Source: Brevundimonas sp. (GTDB taxonomy: Bacteria; Pseudomonadota; Alphaproteobacteria; Caulobacterales; Caulobacteraceae). From it: 64,000 bases of DNA. Of this stretch, positions 7,993 through 18,112 are shown piece after piece. Where the stretch lies: contig NZ_JAUXQZ010000025.1 in NCBI RefSeq assembly GCF_030682035.1, positions 124,001 to 188,000 on the forward strand, given 5' to 3'. Numbering within the stretch: position 1 is the stretch's first letter; every line of letters begins with the position of its first letter. The notes beneath the pieces are model-generated. The model saw nothing but the letters and a program-made list of their open reading frames with translations. It was not told the DNA's origin and did no database searches. A program made the translations under genes and the position numbers.

Positions 7993-9029
7993 ACCGAGCC
8001 GCCGCCTATGCCGCCAATGCGCCGCTGATGGGGGTCCCAGGCGCGTCCGCGCCTCCCGGAGGGGTCGGCGAATGGTTCCGCGGCGCCGGCGGGCTTCGCC
8101 TGCGCGCTGCCTTCTGGACCCCGTCCACCCTGGTGGCGAAAAAGCCGCGCGGCACCGTGATCGTCAGTCCCGGCCGCACCGAGCCGATCGAGAAATACTA
8201 TGAGGTCATCGGCAATTTCCTCGCCCGCGGCTGGTGCGTCCTGGCCCACGACTGGCGCGGCCAGGGCCTTTCCGCCCGTCTGCTGCCGGATCGGCTGAAG
8301 GGCCATGCCCGGGCCGTGGAGGAGTTCCTCGACGACTACGCCCGCCTGCTCGACGCCTGGGAGGATCGTGCGCCCAAGCCCTGGGTCATGGTCGGCCATT
8401 CCATGGGCGGTACGCTGAACCTGATGACGCTTCAGGGCGGCGAGAGCCGTTTCGCCGGCGCCCTGCTGTCCAGCCCCATGCTGCGCATCCGCACCGGCAA
8501 GCGGTCGATGTGGTCGGTCAAGCTGGCGGTGCGCTGGAACCTGCGTCACGGCAAGGCCGGCGACTATGTGCTCGACGACGCCGACGATCCGTTCGACCAT
8601 ACCTTCGAGAAGGACGCCCTGACGTCCGACGAAAGCCGCTACGAACAGTGGCGACAGCAACTGTACGCCTGCCCGCACCTGGCGGTCGGCGGCCCGACGT
8701 GGGGTTGGCTGGCCTTCGCGATCGACGCCGGCGAACGCTCGCTCAAGCCCAAGGCGCTCAAGGCCGTGCGTATCCCGGTCGCCATCGTTCAGGCGGCCGA
8801 GGACGACCGCGTCTGGAAACAGACCAATAAATGGGCCGCCAAACGGCTCGGCCGGGGTCGCTACGTCGAGATTCCCGGGGCGAAGCACGAGATCATCATG
8901 GAGGCCGACGACATGCGCGCGGTCTTCCTCGACGAGTTCGACGCCATGGGCGCCTATATTTCGCCGGTCGAGGACCTGTCGCCGATACCGGTCCTCGCGC
9001 CCGTCAGCGAACCTACCGAAGCGGCCTGA
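7989..9029 (+). CDS. Alpha/beta hydrolase, lysophospholipase (PldB) type
   Basis: The 346-residue protein starts at a GTG that overlaps the previous stop (GTGA). It has the serine hydrolase nucleophile elbow GHSMGG at about residues 136-141, an early DWRGQGLS motif typical of the lysophospholipase/monoacylglycerol lipase group, and a late catalytic aspartate and histidine in AAEDDRVW and GAKHEII. No signal peptide is evident, so it probably acts in the cytoplasm or at the inner membrane on lysophospholipids or related esters. Coupling to an exported lipoprotein suggests a shared envelope-lipid role, which is an inference. Confidence 0.83.
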   Translation: MNRAAAYAANAPLMGVPGASAPPGGVGEWFRGAGGLRLRAAFWTPSTLVAKKPRGTVIVSPGRTEPIEKYYEVIGNFLARGWCVLAHDWRGQGLSARLLPDRLKGHARAVEEFLDDYARLLDAWEDRAPKPWVMVGHSMGGTLNLMTLQGGESRFAGALLSSPMLRIRTGKRSMWSVKLAVRWNLRHGKAGDYVLDDADDPFDHTFEKDALTSDESRYEQWRQQLYACPHLAVGGPTWGWLAFAIDAGERSLKPKALKAVRIPVAIVQAAEDDRVWKQTNKWAAKRLGRGRYVEIPGAKHEIIMEADDMRAVFLDEFDAMGAYISPVEDLSPIPVLAPVSEPTEAA

Positions 9030-9077
9030 TCTTGTTCCTTTCCGCTCATCCCTGCTTTCGCCGGGATAAGCGGAAAT

Positions 9078-9863
9078 TTATTGAGCCGCGCGCCGCAACG
9101 TCACCAGCGCCTGATCGCGAATACCGATGTCGCCCACGGCCAGGATCTGCCCGCTCCCGTCCGGCGTCTCGCCGCGCCAGTTGGTGACCTCGCCGCCCGC
9201 CGCCTCGATGACAGGAACCAGGGCGGACCAGTCCCAGACCTTCAGCCCGCTCTCGGCTACGAGGTCGATCCGGCCCGCGGCCAGCATGGCGTAGGCATAG
9301 GCGTCGCAGCCCAACCGGGCCAGGCGGGCGGCGGCCCGCACCTGGGTCCATGCCCCCAGTTCGGCGCCGGTGAACAGGTCGGGATCGGTGGTGGCGATGA
9401 TCGCGTCGGTCAGGCGTGGACAGGGCCGTACCGCGAGCGGCGTCTCCGTCCCGCCCCTCAGCAGGCGCGCGCCCGACGGGCCGCCGAGGAAGATTTCATC
9501 CAGATACGGCTGGCCGATGACGCCGACGACCGGACGGCCTTCACTGCGCAGGGCGATCAGATTGGTCCACAGCGGCAGGCCGGCGATGAAGGCGCGGGTG
9601 CCGTCGATGGGGTCCAGGATCCAGACGTGGTCGGCGTCCGGCCGGTCCTCGCCATATTCCTCTCCGATGACGCCGTGATCGGGATAGCGGGCCGCGATCA
9701 GGTTGCGGATCGCGGCCTCGGCCTCCTGGTCGGCCTGGGTCACCGGATCGAAGGCGCCGGGGCCGCCCTTGTCCGTCTCCTCATACGCGCCGCGAAAATA
9801 CGGCAGGGAGACGCGGGCGGCCTCGCGGGCCAGGTCGACGGCGAACAGTTCGTACTCGGTCAT
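9078..9863 (-). CDS. hisN: Inositol-monophosphatase-family phosphatase, probable histidinol-phosphatase
   Basis: The 261-residue protein has the IMPase motifs GEEYGE (about residue 68), WILDPIDGTRAF (about 80-91) and WDWSALVPVIEAAGG (about 207-221), which carry the Mg-binding acidic residues. Sequence pattern and length fit the HisN group that dephosphorylates L-histidinol phosphate; a general inositol or sugar phosphatase is the alternative. The ATG at 9863 is preferred because the longer in-frame reading upstream is encoded by the heptamer repeat element and has no SD. Confidence 0.83.
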   Translation of the reverse strand: MTEYELFAVDLAREAARVSLPYFRGAYEETDKGGPGAFDPVTQADQEAEAAIRNLIAARYPDHGVIGEEYGEDRPDADHVWILDPIDGTRAFIAGLPLWTNLIALRSEGRPVVGVIGQPYLDEIFLGGPSGARLLRGGTETPLAVRPCPRLTDAIIATTDPDLFTGAELGAWTQVRAAARLARLGCDAYAYAMLAAGRIDLVAESGLKVWDWSALVPVIEAAGGEVTNWRGETPDGSGQILAVGDIGIRDQALVTLRRAAQ

Positions 9864-9865
9864 GG

Positions 9866-9988
9866 AGTGGCGAGTGGCGAGTGGCGAGCGGCGAGTCAAT
9901 CCGCCACGTCACCCACTTTTCGCATCCAAGGTCCCGAGACGGCGGGTGCGGCCGCGATCACTCGCCACTCGCCACCCGCCACTCGTCA
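9866..9988. repeat. Inverted heptamer array, locus A (AGTGGCG / CTCGCCA)
   Basis: The left arm, from 9866, has three AGTGGCG units and one AGCGGCG. The right arm at 9961-9988 has CTCGCCA twice, CCCGCCA and CTCGTCA. The spacer of about 65 bp is unrelated to the spacers of the other loci. The element fills the gap between the XRE gene stop (9993) and the hisN start (9863), and the arms could form a long hairpin in RNA or DNA. Confidence 0.9.
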
Positions 9989-9992
9989 CCTC

Positions 9993-10370
9993 TCAAGCCG
10001 CGTCGCCCTCGGCATGCAGCGACTTGGCGAGGTCCAGCAGGCGCCGGCGCGGCTTCTCATCCAGCTGGTAGTAGGCCTGGATCAGGTCGAGGGTTTCTTT
10101 GCGGGAAAACATCTCGCCGCCCTGGTTGGCCGCCTCCTTGCGTTCGATGGCTTCTTCCAGACCGTCGTAGAAATAGCTGACGGGCGATTCCAGCGCCTCG
10201 GACAGCTGCCACAGACGCGCGGCCGAGATGCGATTGGCGCCGCACTCGTATTTCTGGATCTGCTGGAAGCGGATGCCGACCTGGGTGGCCAGCTGTTGTT
10301 GGGTCAGGCCCAGAAGACGCCGGCGACGGCGCAGGCGGCGGCCCAGGTGAAGGTCAATATCGGTGGCCAT
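9993..10370 (-). CDS. XRE-family (Cro/CI-type) HTH transcriptional regulator
   Basis: The 125-residue protein has a helix-turn-helix at about residues 10-65 (LGLTQQQLATQVGIRFQQIQ), followed by ISAARLWQLSEALESPVSYFYDG and a C-terminal helical region. This form is common in Caulobacterales and rhizobia. It is a DNA-binding repressor or activator whose targets cannot be read here. The ATG at 10370 is preferred to the upstream in-frame reading. The leader contains a strong hairpin at 10390-10420 (14 bp with a wobble pair), which may matter for its control. Confidence 0.85.
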   Translation of the reverse strand: MATDIDLHLGRRLRRRRRLLGLTQQQLATQVGIRFQQIQKYECGANRISAARLWQLSEALESPVSYFYDGLEEAIERKEAANQGGEMFSRKETLDLIQAYYQLDEKPRRRLLDLAKSLHAEGDAA

Positions 10371-10389
10371 GGCCCTGTTTCCCCTTGTT

Positions 10390-10420
10390 GGCGGGCTGTC
10401 CCGAAGCGGGACGGCTCGCC
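10390..10420 (-). promoter_or_regulatory. Leader hairpin upstream of the XRE regulator
   Basis: A 14-bp stem (GGCGAGCCGTCCCG pairing across a short loop with the CGGGACAGCCCGCC side, one G-U wobble) lies 20 nt before the regulator ATG. It has no T-run and could be an operator dyad or a structured 5' leader. Confidence 0.4.
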
Positions 10421-10557
10421 CTTCAAGTGGCAAGCACCATGCCGCGCTCCCGTGACGGGGGATTGTCATCGACCATAGTTCTATCGAACAAGCGCAACCG
10501 TTAGCGCTCCGACGCATTATGGCCACGAGACTGCTTGTCTGAGGAAGGGACCTACCA

Positions 10558-10800
10558 ATGAATATCATTTTCTGGATCATCGTCGGCATCATCGCCGGCT
10601 TCCTGGCTGAGAAGATCATGGGCCGCAGCCACGGCCTGCTGACCAACCTGATCGTCGGCATCGTCGGCGCCGTCATCGGCGGCTTCATCGCCAACGCCCT
10701 GGGCTTCGCCTGGGGTGGCTGGATCGGCTCCACCATCGTCGCCACCATCGGCGCGATCCTGCTGCTCTTCCTGCTGGGTCTGGTGAAGCGTCGGGCCTAA
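10558..10800 (+). CDS. GlsB/YeaQ/YmgE-family stress-response membrane protein
   Basis: The 80-residue protein has three hydrophobic helices (about residues 3-20, 28-48 and 55-75) and the family pattern GIIAGFLAEKIMGR...GLLTNLIVGIVGAVIGGF. The family was once called transglycosylase-associated; its members are small inner-membrane proteins induced by stress, of unclear biochemical role. An SD AGGAAGGGA lies upstream of the ATG. A strong terminator follows, so it is monocistronic. Confidence 0.9.
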   Translation: MNIIFWIIVGIIAGFLAEKIMGRSHGLLTNLIVGIVGAVIGGFIANALGFAWGGWIGSTIVATIGAILLLFLLGLVKRRA

Positions 10801-10826
10801 GCGCCCGGCCTTCGCGGCCAAACGAC

Positions 10827-10859
10827 AAAGGGCGGCTCCTCGCGGAGCCGCCCTTTTTT
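10827..10859 (+). terminator. Strong rho-independent terminator after the GlsB-like gene
   Basis: A 13-bp stem (10827-10839 with 10844-10856), a TCGC loop and a T-run at 10854-10859 follow the stop by 26 nt. The A residues at the left foot also give it the shape of a bidirectional terminator for typA on the other strand. Confidence 0.92.
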
Positions 10860-10950
10860 CTTGTCCGGACGCCCACATGAGGCCACCCGACCAGGCCGCC
10901 TCGGATCGGGTGGTCCCGAAGGGCCGACGACCGCGGCCCAACGAGAAGGC

Positions 10951-12780
<1,830 letters not shown>

Positions 12781-12952
12781 TTGACTATCAGACGTGCAAG
12801 GCGGCCGTGCGAGTACGGACCGCTGGATTTTGGCGACGGTGCGGGGAGCGCGCGCCTCTTACAGGGGCGCACGCGGAAACGCCAGTGCGCGACGAACACG
12901 CACCGGCGTAACGGCGGCTCTATCCGTCAGGAAAAGGGCGGCGCGAAGGCGG

Positions 12953-15010
12953 TCAGATCTTGGCCGACCGGTTCCGCACCCAGCCGTACAGCATCAGCGT
13001 CAACACCACGAAGGCCGCGATACCCGCCAGCATCGCCGGCCAGGTCGAGCCGTCGGGCAGCATGGCGAAGGGCGCGTCGTTTTTGGTCCCCACGATCACG
13101 CCCGCCGTCATGACGAGGAACAGGCTCTCGCCCACAATCAGGCCAGACGCCAGCAGCACGCCCATGCGGCGGCCGACATCGGCGAACCGGGTGGTCTTGA
13201 TGGTCTTGTCGTAGATCCAGCCGCAGACGGCACCCACCACCAGCATCATGGTCACGGCGGCCGGCAGGTAGAAACCGATGCCGACGGCCAGCGGCGGCAG
13301 CTTCATCCGGCCCTTGGTCGCGCCCCGCAGGACCGCGTCCAGAACGATGATCACGACGCCAATAGCCGCGCCGAGGCCGATCAGGTCCCAGCGCAGACCG
13401 CCTTCGATCACGCCCTTGGCCAGGGCCGAGATCAGCGTCGCCTGGGGCGCCGCCAGCGGCGCGTCGGCGATGCCGGCCGGCCCGCCCTCGAAGCCGAAGG
13501 CCTTGTTAAGCAGGTTCAGGATCAAGGGAATGACGATGGCCCCGGCGATGACGCCGACGATCAGCGCCGTCTGCTGCCGCCACGGCGTCGCCTGGACCAG
13601 CTGGCCGGTCTTGAGGTCCTGCAGGTTGTCATTGGCGATGACGGCCACGGCGAAGACCACGGCCGTCACGATCAGGGCGAAGGCCACCACCGACGGATCC
13701 GCGGGCAGCCCCGCCAGGGCCAGCACGCCCAGCATCAGCACCGAGGCGATGACGATGGCCAGGATGCCCACCCCCGACACCGGGCTGTTGGACGAGCCGA
13801 TCAGTCCCGCCATATAGCCGCAGATGGCGGCCACGGCGAAGCCGATGAAGACCACATAGATCAGGCCGCCCCCGACCAGCAGGGCGGTCGAGCCGGCGAG
13901 GGTCGGATTGCCCTGGGCGAACCAGGCCAGGATGCCGGCGATGCCGATCAGGCAGGCCACCGACAGGCCGGCGACGATGTTGATCGGAATGTCCTGTTCG
14001 GTGCGCTCCAGCACCTCGCCGCCCTGACGGCGGCGGTTGGCGGCCAGGGCCGAGGTCAGTCCGCCGATCAGCGGGCCGGCCAGTTTGATCAGGGTCCAGA
14101 TGGCGGCGACGCCTATCACGCCGGCGCCCATGAAGCGGACTTCACGGCTCCAGACCGTTCCGGCCAGTTCTTCCGCGCCCACGCCCGCGGGCAGGGTTGT
14201 CGCGATCGAGGGAATGCCATGGGCGGTCAGCCAGGCGATGGTCTCGGGGCTGGTCAGGATCGGCACGGCGATGCCCCAGGCCAGGATCAGGCCGAACAAC
14301 TGGGCCAGGCCCACGCTGAGGCCGATCAGGTGGCCCGCGCCCAGCAGTGCGAACTGCATGCCGAAGCCGATGCCCGTGGCCCCGCCGCCCAGCGACGCCG
14401 GCAACTTGATGAAACGCGCCGCTTCGCCCGCGAACACCCGCCCCGCGACCAGCAGGGCGTAGCCGGCTGAAACCAACGAGCCGACGATCACCACCCACAG
14501 GCCCGAGGCGTTCTCGCGCACGGCGCTCTCGGTCTGTTCAGCCCCGCGCGAGCCGACGGTCAGCACTTCCGCCGCCGCCACCCCTTCGGGATAGGGCAGG
14601 TTGGCGTCGACCACGAGCGCGCGGCGCAGGGGGATGGAGAAGGTCACGCCCAGGATGCCGCCGAAGACGCAGATCAGGACCGACTCCCAGAACGGGAACT
14701 CCAGCCACCAGCCGACCATGACCAGGCCCGGCAGGACGAAGATGATCGAACTCATGGCCCCGCCGACCGAGGCGACCGTCTGCACGGTCATGTTCTCCCA
14801 GATGGTCGAGGTCTTGAACATCCGCAGGATGGCCATGGAGATGACCGCCGCCGGAATGGCCGAGGCGAAGGTCAGACCGACCTTCAGGCCCAGATAGGTG
14901 TTCGCGGCGGTGAAGATCACCGCCAGTATGCAGCCCAGAACCAGGGCGCGCAGCGTCAGTTCGATGCGTTTGACGCCGCTCACTGGCGCGCTCGCGGGTG
15001 TGTCGGTCAT
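12953..15010 (-). CDS. OPT-family oligopeptide transporter
   Basis: The 685-residue protein has about 14-16 hydrophobic segments and starts with a short cytoplasmic tail, then LTLRALVLGCILAVIFTAAN, NTYLGLKVGLTF and SMAILRMF, the typical start of the bacterial OPT group (TIGR00733-like). OPT proteins import oligopeptides or metal chelates by proton symport at the inner membrane; the substrate here is unknown. The ATG at 15010 is preferred because the longer reading runs antisense through mutM. Confidence 0.88.
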   Translation of the reverse strand: MTDTPASAPVSGVKRIELTLRALVLGCILAVIFTAANTYLGLKVGLTFASAIPAAVISMAILRMFKTSTIWENMTVQTVASVGGAMSSIIFVLPGLVMVGWWLEFPFWESVLICVFGGILGVTFSIPLRRALVVDANLPYPEGVAAAEVLTVGSRGAEQTESAVRENASGLWVVIVGSLVSAGYALLVAGRVFAGEAARFIKLPASLGGGATGIGFGMQFALLGAGHLIGLSVGLAQLFGLILAWGIAVPILTSPETIAWLTAHGIPSIATTLPAGVGAEELAGTVWSREVRFMGAGVIGVAAIWTLIKLAGPLIGGLTSALAANRRRQGGEVLERTEQDIPINIVAGLSVACLIGIAGILAWFAQGNPTLAGSTALLVGGGLIYVVFIGFAVAAICGYMAGLIGSSNSPVSGVGILAIVIASVLMLGVLALAGLPADPSVVAFALIVTAVVFAVAVIANDNLQDLKTGQLVQATPWRQQTALIVGVIAGAIVIPLILNLLNKAFGFEGGPAGIADAPLAAPQATLISALAKGVIEGGLRWDLIGLGAAIGVVIIVLDAVLRGATKGRMKLPPLAVGIGFYLPAAVTMMLVVGAVCGWIYDKTIKTTRFADVGRRMGVLLASGLIVGESLFLVMTAGVIVGTKNDAPFAMLPDGSTWPAMLAGIAAFVVLTLMLYGWVRNRSAKI

Positions 15011-15106
15011 GGTCGTCCCTCGGTCCCTTTGGACGGACCTAAGCCGGAAACCATGGCGTGGGCAAGAATCCTTCTCCATGCGGGCAGGACGGGGTATCCG
15101 TTTCGC

Positions 15107-15970
15107 ATGCCCGAACTCCCCGAGGTCGAAACCGTCCGTCGAGGCCTCGAACCGGTCCTGACCGGGGCGCGGCTGACGCAGGTGCGCCAGAACCGGCCCG
15201 ACCTGCGCTTCCCCTTTCCGGAGCGGTTCGTCGAACGGCTGGAGGGCGCCGTCGTCGAGCGCATCGACCGCCGCGCCAAATATCTGCTCATGCCGCTGTC
15301 GACCGGCGAGACCTGGGTCAGCCACCTGGGCATGACCGGCCGCTTCACCCTGGACGGCGAACAACTGGGCGAGTTCGAGGAATCGGCCCCCATCGCCGGC
15401 AAGCATGAGCATGTCAGCCTGTGCGCGGTCAGGGGCGGGACCACGACCCGCGTCGGTTTCGCCGACGCCCGCCGCTTCGGCTTCATGGGCCTGATCCCCA
15501 CCGCGGATGTCGAGACCCATCCGTGGTTCGCCGCCCTTGGCCCCGAACCCTTGGGCAACGGCTTCTCCGCCGCCCATCTGGCCGAGGCCTTCGCGGGCAA
15601 GAAGCAGAACATCAAGGTCAGCCTGCTGGACCAGCGCATCGTCGCCGGCCTCGGCAACATCTACGTCTGCGAGGCCCTGTACCGCGCCCGCATCTCGCCC
15701 CTGACGGCCGCGGGCAAGGTATCGAAGCCCCGCCTCGAAACACTCGCCGCCGTGGTCCGCGACGTCCTCAACGAAGCCATCCTCGCCGGCGGTTCGACGC
15801 TCAGGGATTTCGCCAACGCCGACGGCGGGCAGGGCTATTTCCAGCACCGTTTCGACGTCTACGGCCGCGAGGGCCAGCCCTGTCTCGCGGAGGGTTGCCC
15901 GGGCGTCGTCAAACGCACCGTCCAGGCCGGCCGTTCGACCTTCTGGTGTCCGGGCTGCCAGAAGCGGTGA
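15107..15970 (+). CDS. mutM: Formamidopyrimidine-DNA glycosylase
   Basis: The 287-residue protein begins MPELPEVETVRRGL. The proline after the initiator methionine is the catalytic N-terminal nucleophile, which fixes the start at 15107. The H2TH region LDQRIVAGLGNIYVCEALYRA and the C-terminal zinc finger (C-x4-C...C-x2-C, GQPCLAEGC and WCPGCQKR) are present. It excises 8-oxoguanine and formamidopyrimidines and nicks abasic sites. It precedes the enoyl-CoA hydratase-rpsT-dnaA block, as in Caulobacter. Confidence 0.97.
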   Translation: MPELPEVETVRRGLEPVLTGARLTQVRQNRPDLRFPFPERFVERLEGAVVERIDRRAKYLLMPLSTGETWVSHLGMTGRFTLDGEQLGEFEESAPIAGKHEHVSLCAVRGGTTTRVGFADARRFGFMGLIPTADVETHPWFAALGPEPLGNGFSAAHLAEAFAGKKQNIKVSLLDQRIVAGLGNIYVCEALYRARISPLTAAGKVSKPRLETLAAVVRDVLNEAILAGGSTLRDFANADGGQGYFQHRFDVYGREGQPCLAEGCPGVVKRTVQAGRSTFWCPGCQKR

Positions 15971-16099
15971 GGGGCTTGGGGTATGGGGTGTGGGGGCTTT
16001 GGGGTGTAGGGTAGCGCGTCAGAGCTGGACGCTGCGATCAGAGCCCTGTGTCCCGCCGCCCTGCCTCCCCCATACCCCACACCCCACACCCTCTTCCCC
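15971..16099. repeat. Inverted heptamer array, locus D (GGGGTRT / CCCCAYA)
   Basis: The left arm has GGGGCTT, GGGGTAT, GGGGTGT and GGGGGCT in register from 15971, then GGGGTGT at 16001. The right arm at 16068-16099 has CCCCATA, CCCCACA twice, CCCTCTT and CCCC. It fills the complete gap from the mutM stop to the DUF1697 ATG at 16100. Confidence 0.85.
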
Positions 16100-16636
16100 A
16101 TGACCCACCGCATCATCCTCTTCCGCGGCATGAACACCGGCGGCGTCCGGGCCCCGGTCGCCGAACTGCGCGCCATGGCGGCGGACATGGGGCTGAAGAA
16201 CCCGCGTACTCTCGCGGCCAGCGGCAATCTGGTGGTCGAGAGCGGCAAGGCCCCGGACGCGCTCGAGCACGACATCGAAGCCGCAATGGCCAAGACCTTC
16301 GGCCTCAAGGTCGCCGCCATGGTCCGAACCCCGGATCAGTGGGCCAAACTGGTCGCCGCCAACCCCTTCCTCAGGGAAGCCGCCGCCCATCCCGCCAAGG
16401 TCGTGGCCATGGTCATGAAGGACGGCATCCAGCCGGGCGCGCTGCTGGCCGTCCAGGCCCTCTGTCGCGACGGCGAGCGGGTCGAGGCCGTAAGCGACGA
16501 CCTGTTTTTCTGGTTCCCCAACGGTCAGGGCGTGTCGGACATCTTCAAGAAGGCCACGCCGCGCATGCTGGGCATGGGCACCGGCCGCAACTGGAGCACG
16601 GTGTTGAGGCTGGCGGAGATGGTCAGCGTCGGCTGA
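16100..16636 (+). CDS. DUF1697-family protein
   Basis: The 178-residue protein starts IILFRGMNTGGVRAPVAELRAMAADMG and contains ASGNLVVES, the hallmarks of DUF1697, a cytoplasmic family of unknown function. Residues up to about 165 align with the family plan, so it appears complete. The region just before the ATG is the pyrimidine-rich arm of a heptamer array, and no SD is visible. Translation may therefore depend on another mechanism, or the gene may be weakly expressed. Confidence 0.85.
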   Translation: MTHRIILFRGMNTGGVRAPVAELRAMAADMGLKNPRTLAASGNLVVESGKAPDALEHDIEAAMAKTFGLKVAAMVRTPDQWAKLVAANPFLREAAAHPAKVVAMVMKDGIQPGALLAVQALCRDGERVEAVSDDLFFWFPNGQGVSDIFKKATPRMLGMGTGRNWSTVLRLAEMVSVG

Positions 16637-16699
16637 GGTCGGCGGAACCGCAGCGCTCCGTATCGGTTCACGCTCCAAGCCATCGCTCTGGAGGGACCC

Positions 16700-17386
16700 A
16701 TGACCGACGCCTACACCTCTGACTCCGCCCATCATCCGCTACACACCCTGATTTCCTGGCCGGCCGTCCTGGCCGGCGCCATTGTGGCGGTCGCGGTGGG
16801 CGCCATGCTGAACCTGCTGGGCGTCGCCCTGGGGGCTTCAGCCTTCGATCCTCGTGATTTCGACGGCGGCGACGGCGCGGGCTTCACCGCCGCGGCAGGG
16901 ATGTGGATGGCCTTCGCCAACGCCCTGGCCCTGTTCGTCGGCGGCGCGGTCGCGACGCGCGCGGCCAAACACGCTGACCACCACAAGGGCGCCCTGCACG
17001 GCCTGGCCGTCTGGGCCCTGGCCTTCCTGCTGGCCATCACCATCGCCAGCGCCGCCGGCGCCGGCGGTGTGGCGGCCATCCTCGGCGGCGACGCCCGGGA
17101 CGGCGACGTCGGCGAAACGATGGTGAGCGACCGCTACCCGTCCAGCCGCGTGATCGAGGGCGAACTGATCCAGCCGGCGCCCTTGCCCGCGCCCGTCGAG
17201 ACCGAGGAAGCAGCCGACACCACCGCCATGCTGGCGCTGTGGGGTTTCCTGACCATGCTTATCGGCGCGATCGCCGCGATCTTCGGCGGCCTCTACGGGG
17301 GCCGCAACCATCGCTGGATCGACAAGGCCATGGACGGTCGCCGCCACGACGACGTCCGTCGTGACGAGGCGCCGCGAGTCCTCTGA
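16700..17386 (+). CDS. Multi-pass membrane protein of unknown function
   Basis: The 228-residue protein has four likely membrane helices: about residues 20-42 (SWPAVLAGAIVAVAVGAML), 65-85, 97-120 and 170-193. A polar loop and a charged C-terminus (RRHDDVRRDEAPRVL) are also present. Similar proteins in rhizobia and Caulobacterales are called PhnA-like or hypothetical, without a proven role. An SD GGAGG lies 6 nt before the ATG. Confidence 0.75.
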   Translation: MTDAYTSDSAHHPLHTLISWPAVLAGAIVAVAVGAMLNLLGVALGASAFDPRDFDGGDGAGFTAAAGMWMAFANALALFVGGAVATRAAKHADHHKGALHGLAVWALAFLLAITIASAAGAGGVAAILGGDARDGDVGETMVSDRYPSSRVIEGELIQPAPLPAPVETEEAADTTAMLALWGFLTMLIGAIAAIFGGLYGGRNHRWIDKAMDGRRHDDVRRDEAPRVL

Positions 17387-17523
17387 TCCGCACAGGGGCG
17401 GCCCCGGTTCGGGCCGCCCCTGGACCTCTGCAGGACCGGGCCGAAGGCGGCCGCGCTTGTCTCCAGCCATGGCCGCCGAAACGGACGCGGACACGGCCGG
17501 GCTGACGGGGTAAGGAGCGGCGC

Positions 17524-17973
17524 ATGACCCACCGCCGCACCCATCTCTGGATCAGCCTCATTGTCGGCGTCGCCGTCTGGGGCGCCTATTTCGCCCATTT
17601 CCTGCAGCAGATGCGCCGCGGCGAGACCGGCGGTCTGGCCCTGTGGTTCCTCGGCGCCCTCGCTGTGATCGTCCTCGCCGAAACCGTGGCCACGGGTCTG
17701 ATCGCCTGGCTGTTCCGCCGCCGCGCCCGGGCCCTGGACGAAGGCCCCACGCTTCAGGCGGCGCTGAAGGCCAGCCATGTCGCCCTGATGCTGTTGATCG
17801 TGATGGCGCTGGCCGCCGCCGCCATGCTCGCCTTCGCCTCCCTGTTCGGCTGGAGCCTGAACCTGTCCGGCGCGCGCGGTCAGGTCATCGCCGCCAACGC
17901 CCTGCTGGCCATGGTGGTCGCCGCCGAACTGCTCCGCGCCGCCCTGACCCTGGCGCTGATTCCGCGGCGGTGA
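17524..17973 (+). CDS. Small membrane protein of unknown function
   Basis: The 149-residue protein has four hydrophobic segments (about residues 8-27, 38-60, 82-108 and 119-142) joined by arginine-rich loops, with AHFLQQMRRGETG after the first helix. No family is recognised. An SD AAGGAG lies 7 nt upstream of the ATG. It follows the previous membrane protein gene by 137 bp and is followed by heptamer locus B. Confidence 0.7.
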   Translation: MTHRRTHLWISLIVGVAVWGAYFAHFLQQMRRGETGGLALWFLGALAVIVLAETVATGLIAWLFRRRARALDEGPTLQAALKASHVALMLLIVMALAAAAMLAFASLFGWSLNLSGARGQVIAANALLAMVVAAELLRAALTLALIPRR

Positions 17974-17977
17974 AGGA

Positions 17978-18097
17978 AGTGACGAGTGACGCGTGACGAG
18001 TGGCGAGGGTCGTCCTCTGACCCTGCCACGCCTCAGGCCTTGCCCGCGACCTCTCGCACCCCCTAATCACTCGCCACTCGCCACTCGCCACTCGCCA
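17978..18097. repeat. Inverted heptamer array, locus B (AGTGRCG / CTCGCCA)
   Basis: The left arm at 17978-18005 has AGTGACG twice, CGTGACG and AGTGGCG. The right arm at 18070-18097 has four perfect CTCGCCA units. The left arm begins 4 nt after the upstream stop codon, and the right arm ends 15 nt before the enoyl-CoA hydratase ATG. The 64-bp spacer shows no gene. Confidence 0.92.
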
Positions 18098-18112
18098 CTC
18101 CGGGAGCTTCCC

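Noticed and set aside
9866..9988. CRISPR-like array
   Set aside because: Units are 7 nt with no regular spacers between them and no cas genes nearby. It is a simple inverted tandem array.
15011..15847. In-frame 279-codon extension of the OPT transporter gene
   Set aside because: It runs antisense through mutM, and the natural transporter N-terminus begins at the ATG at 15010.
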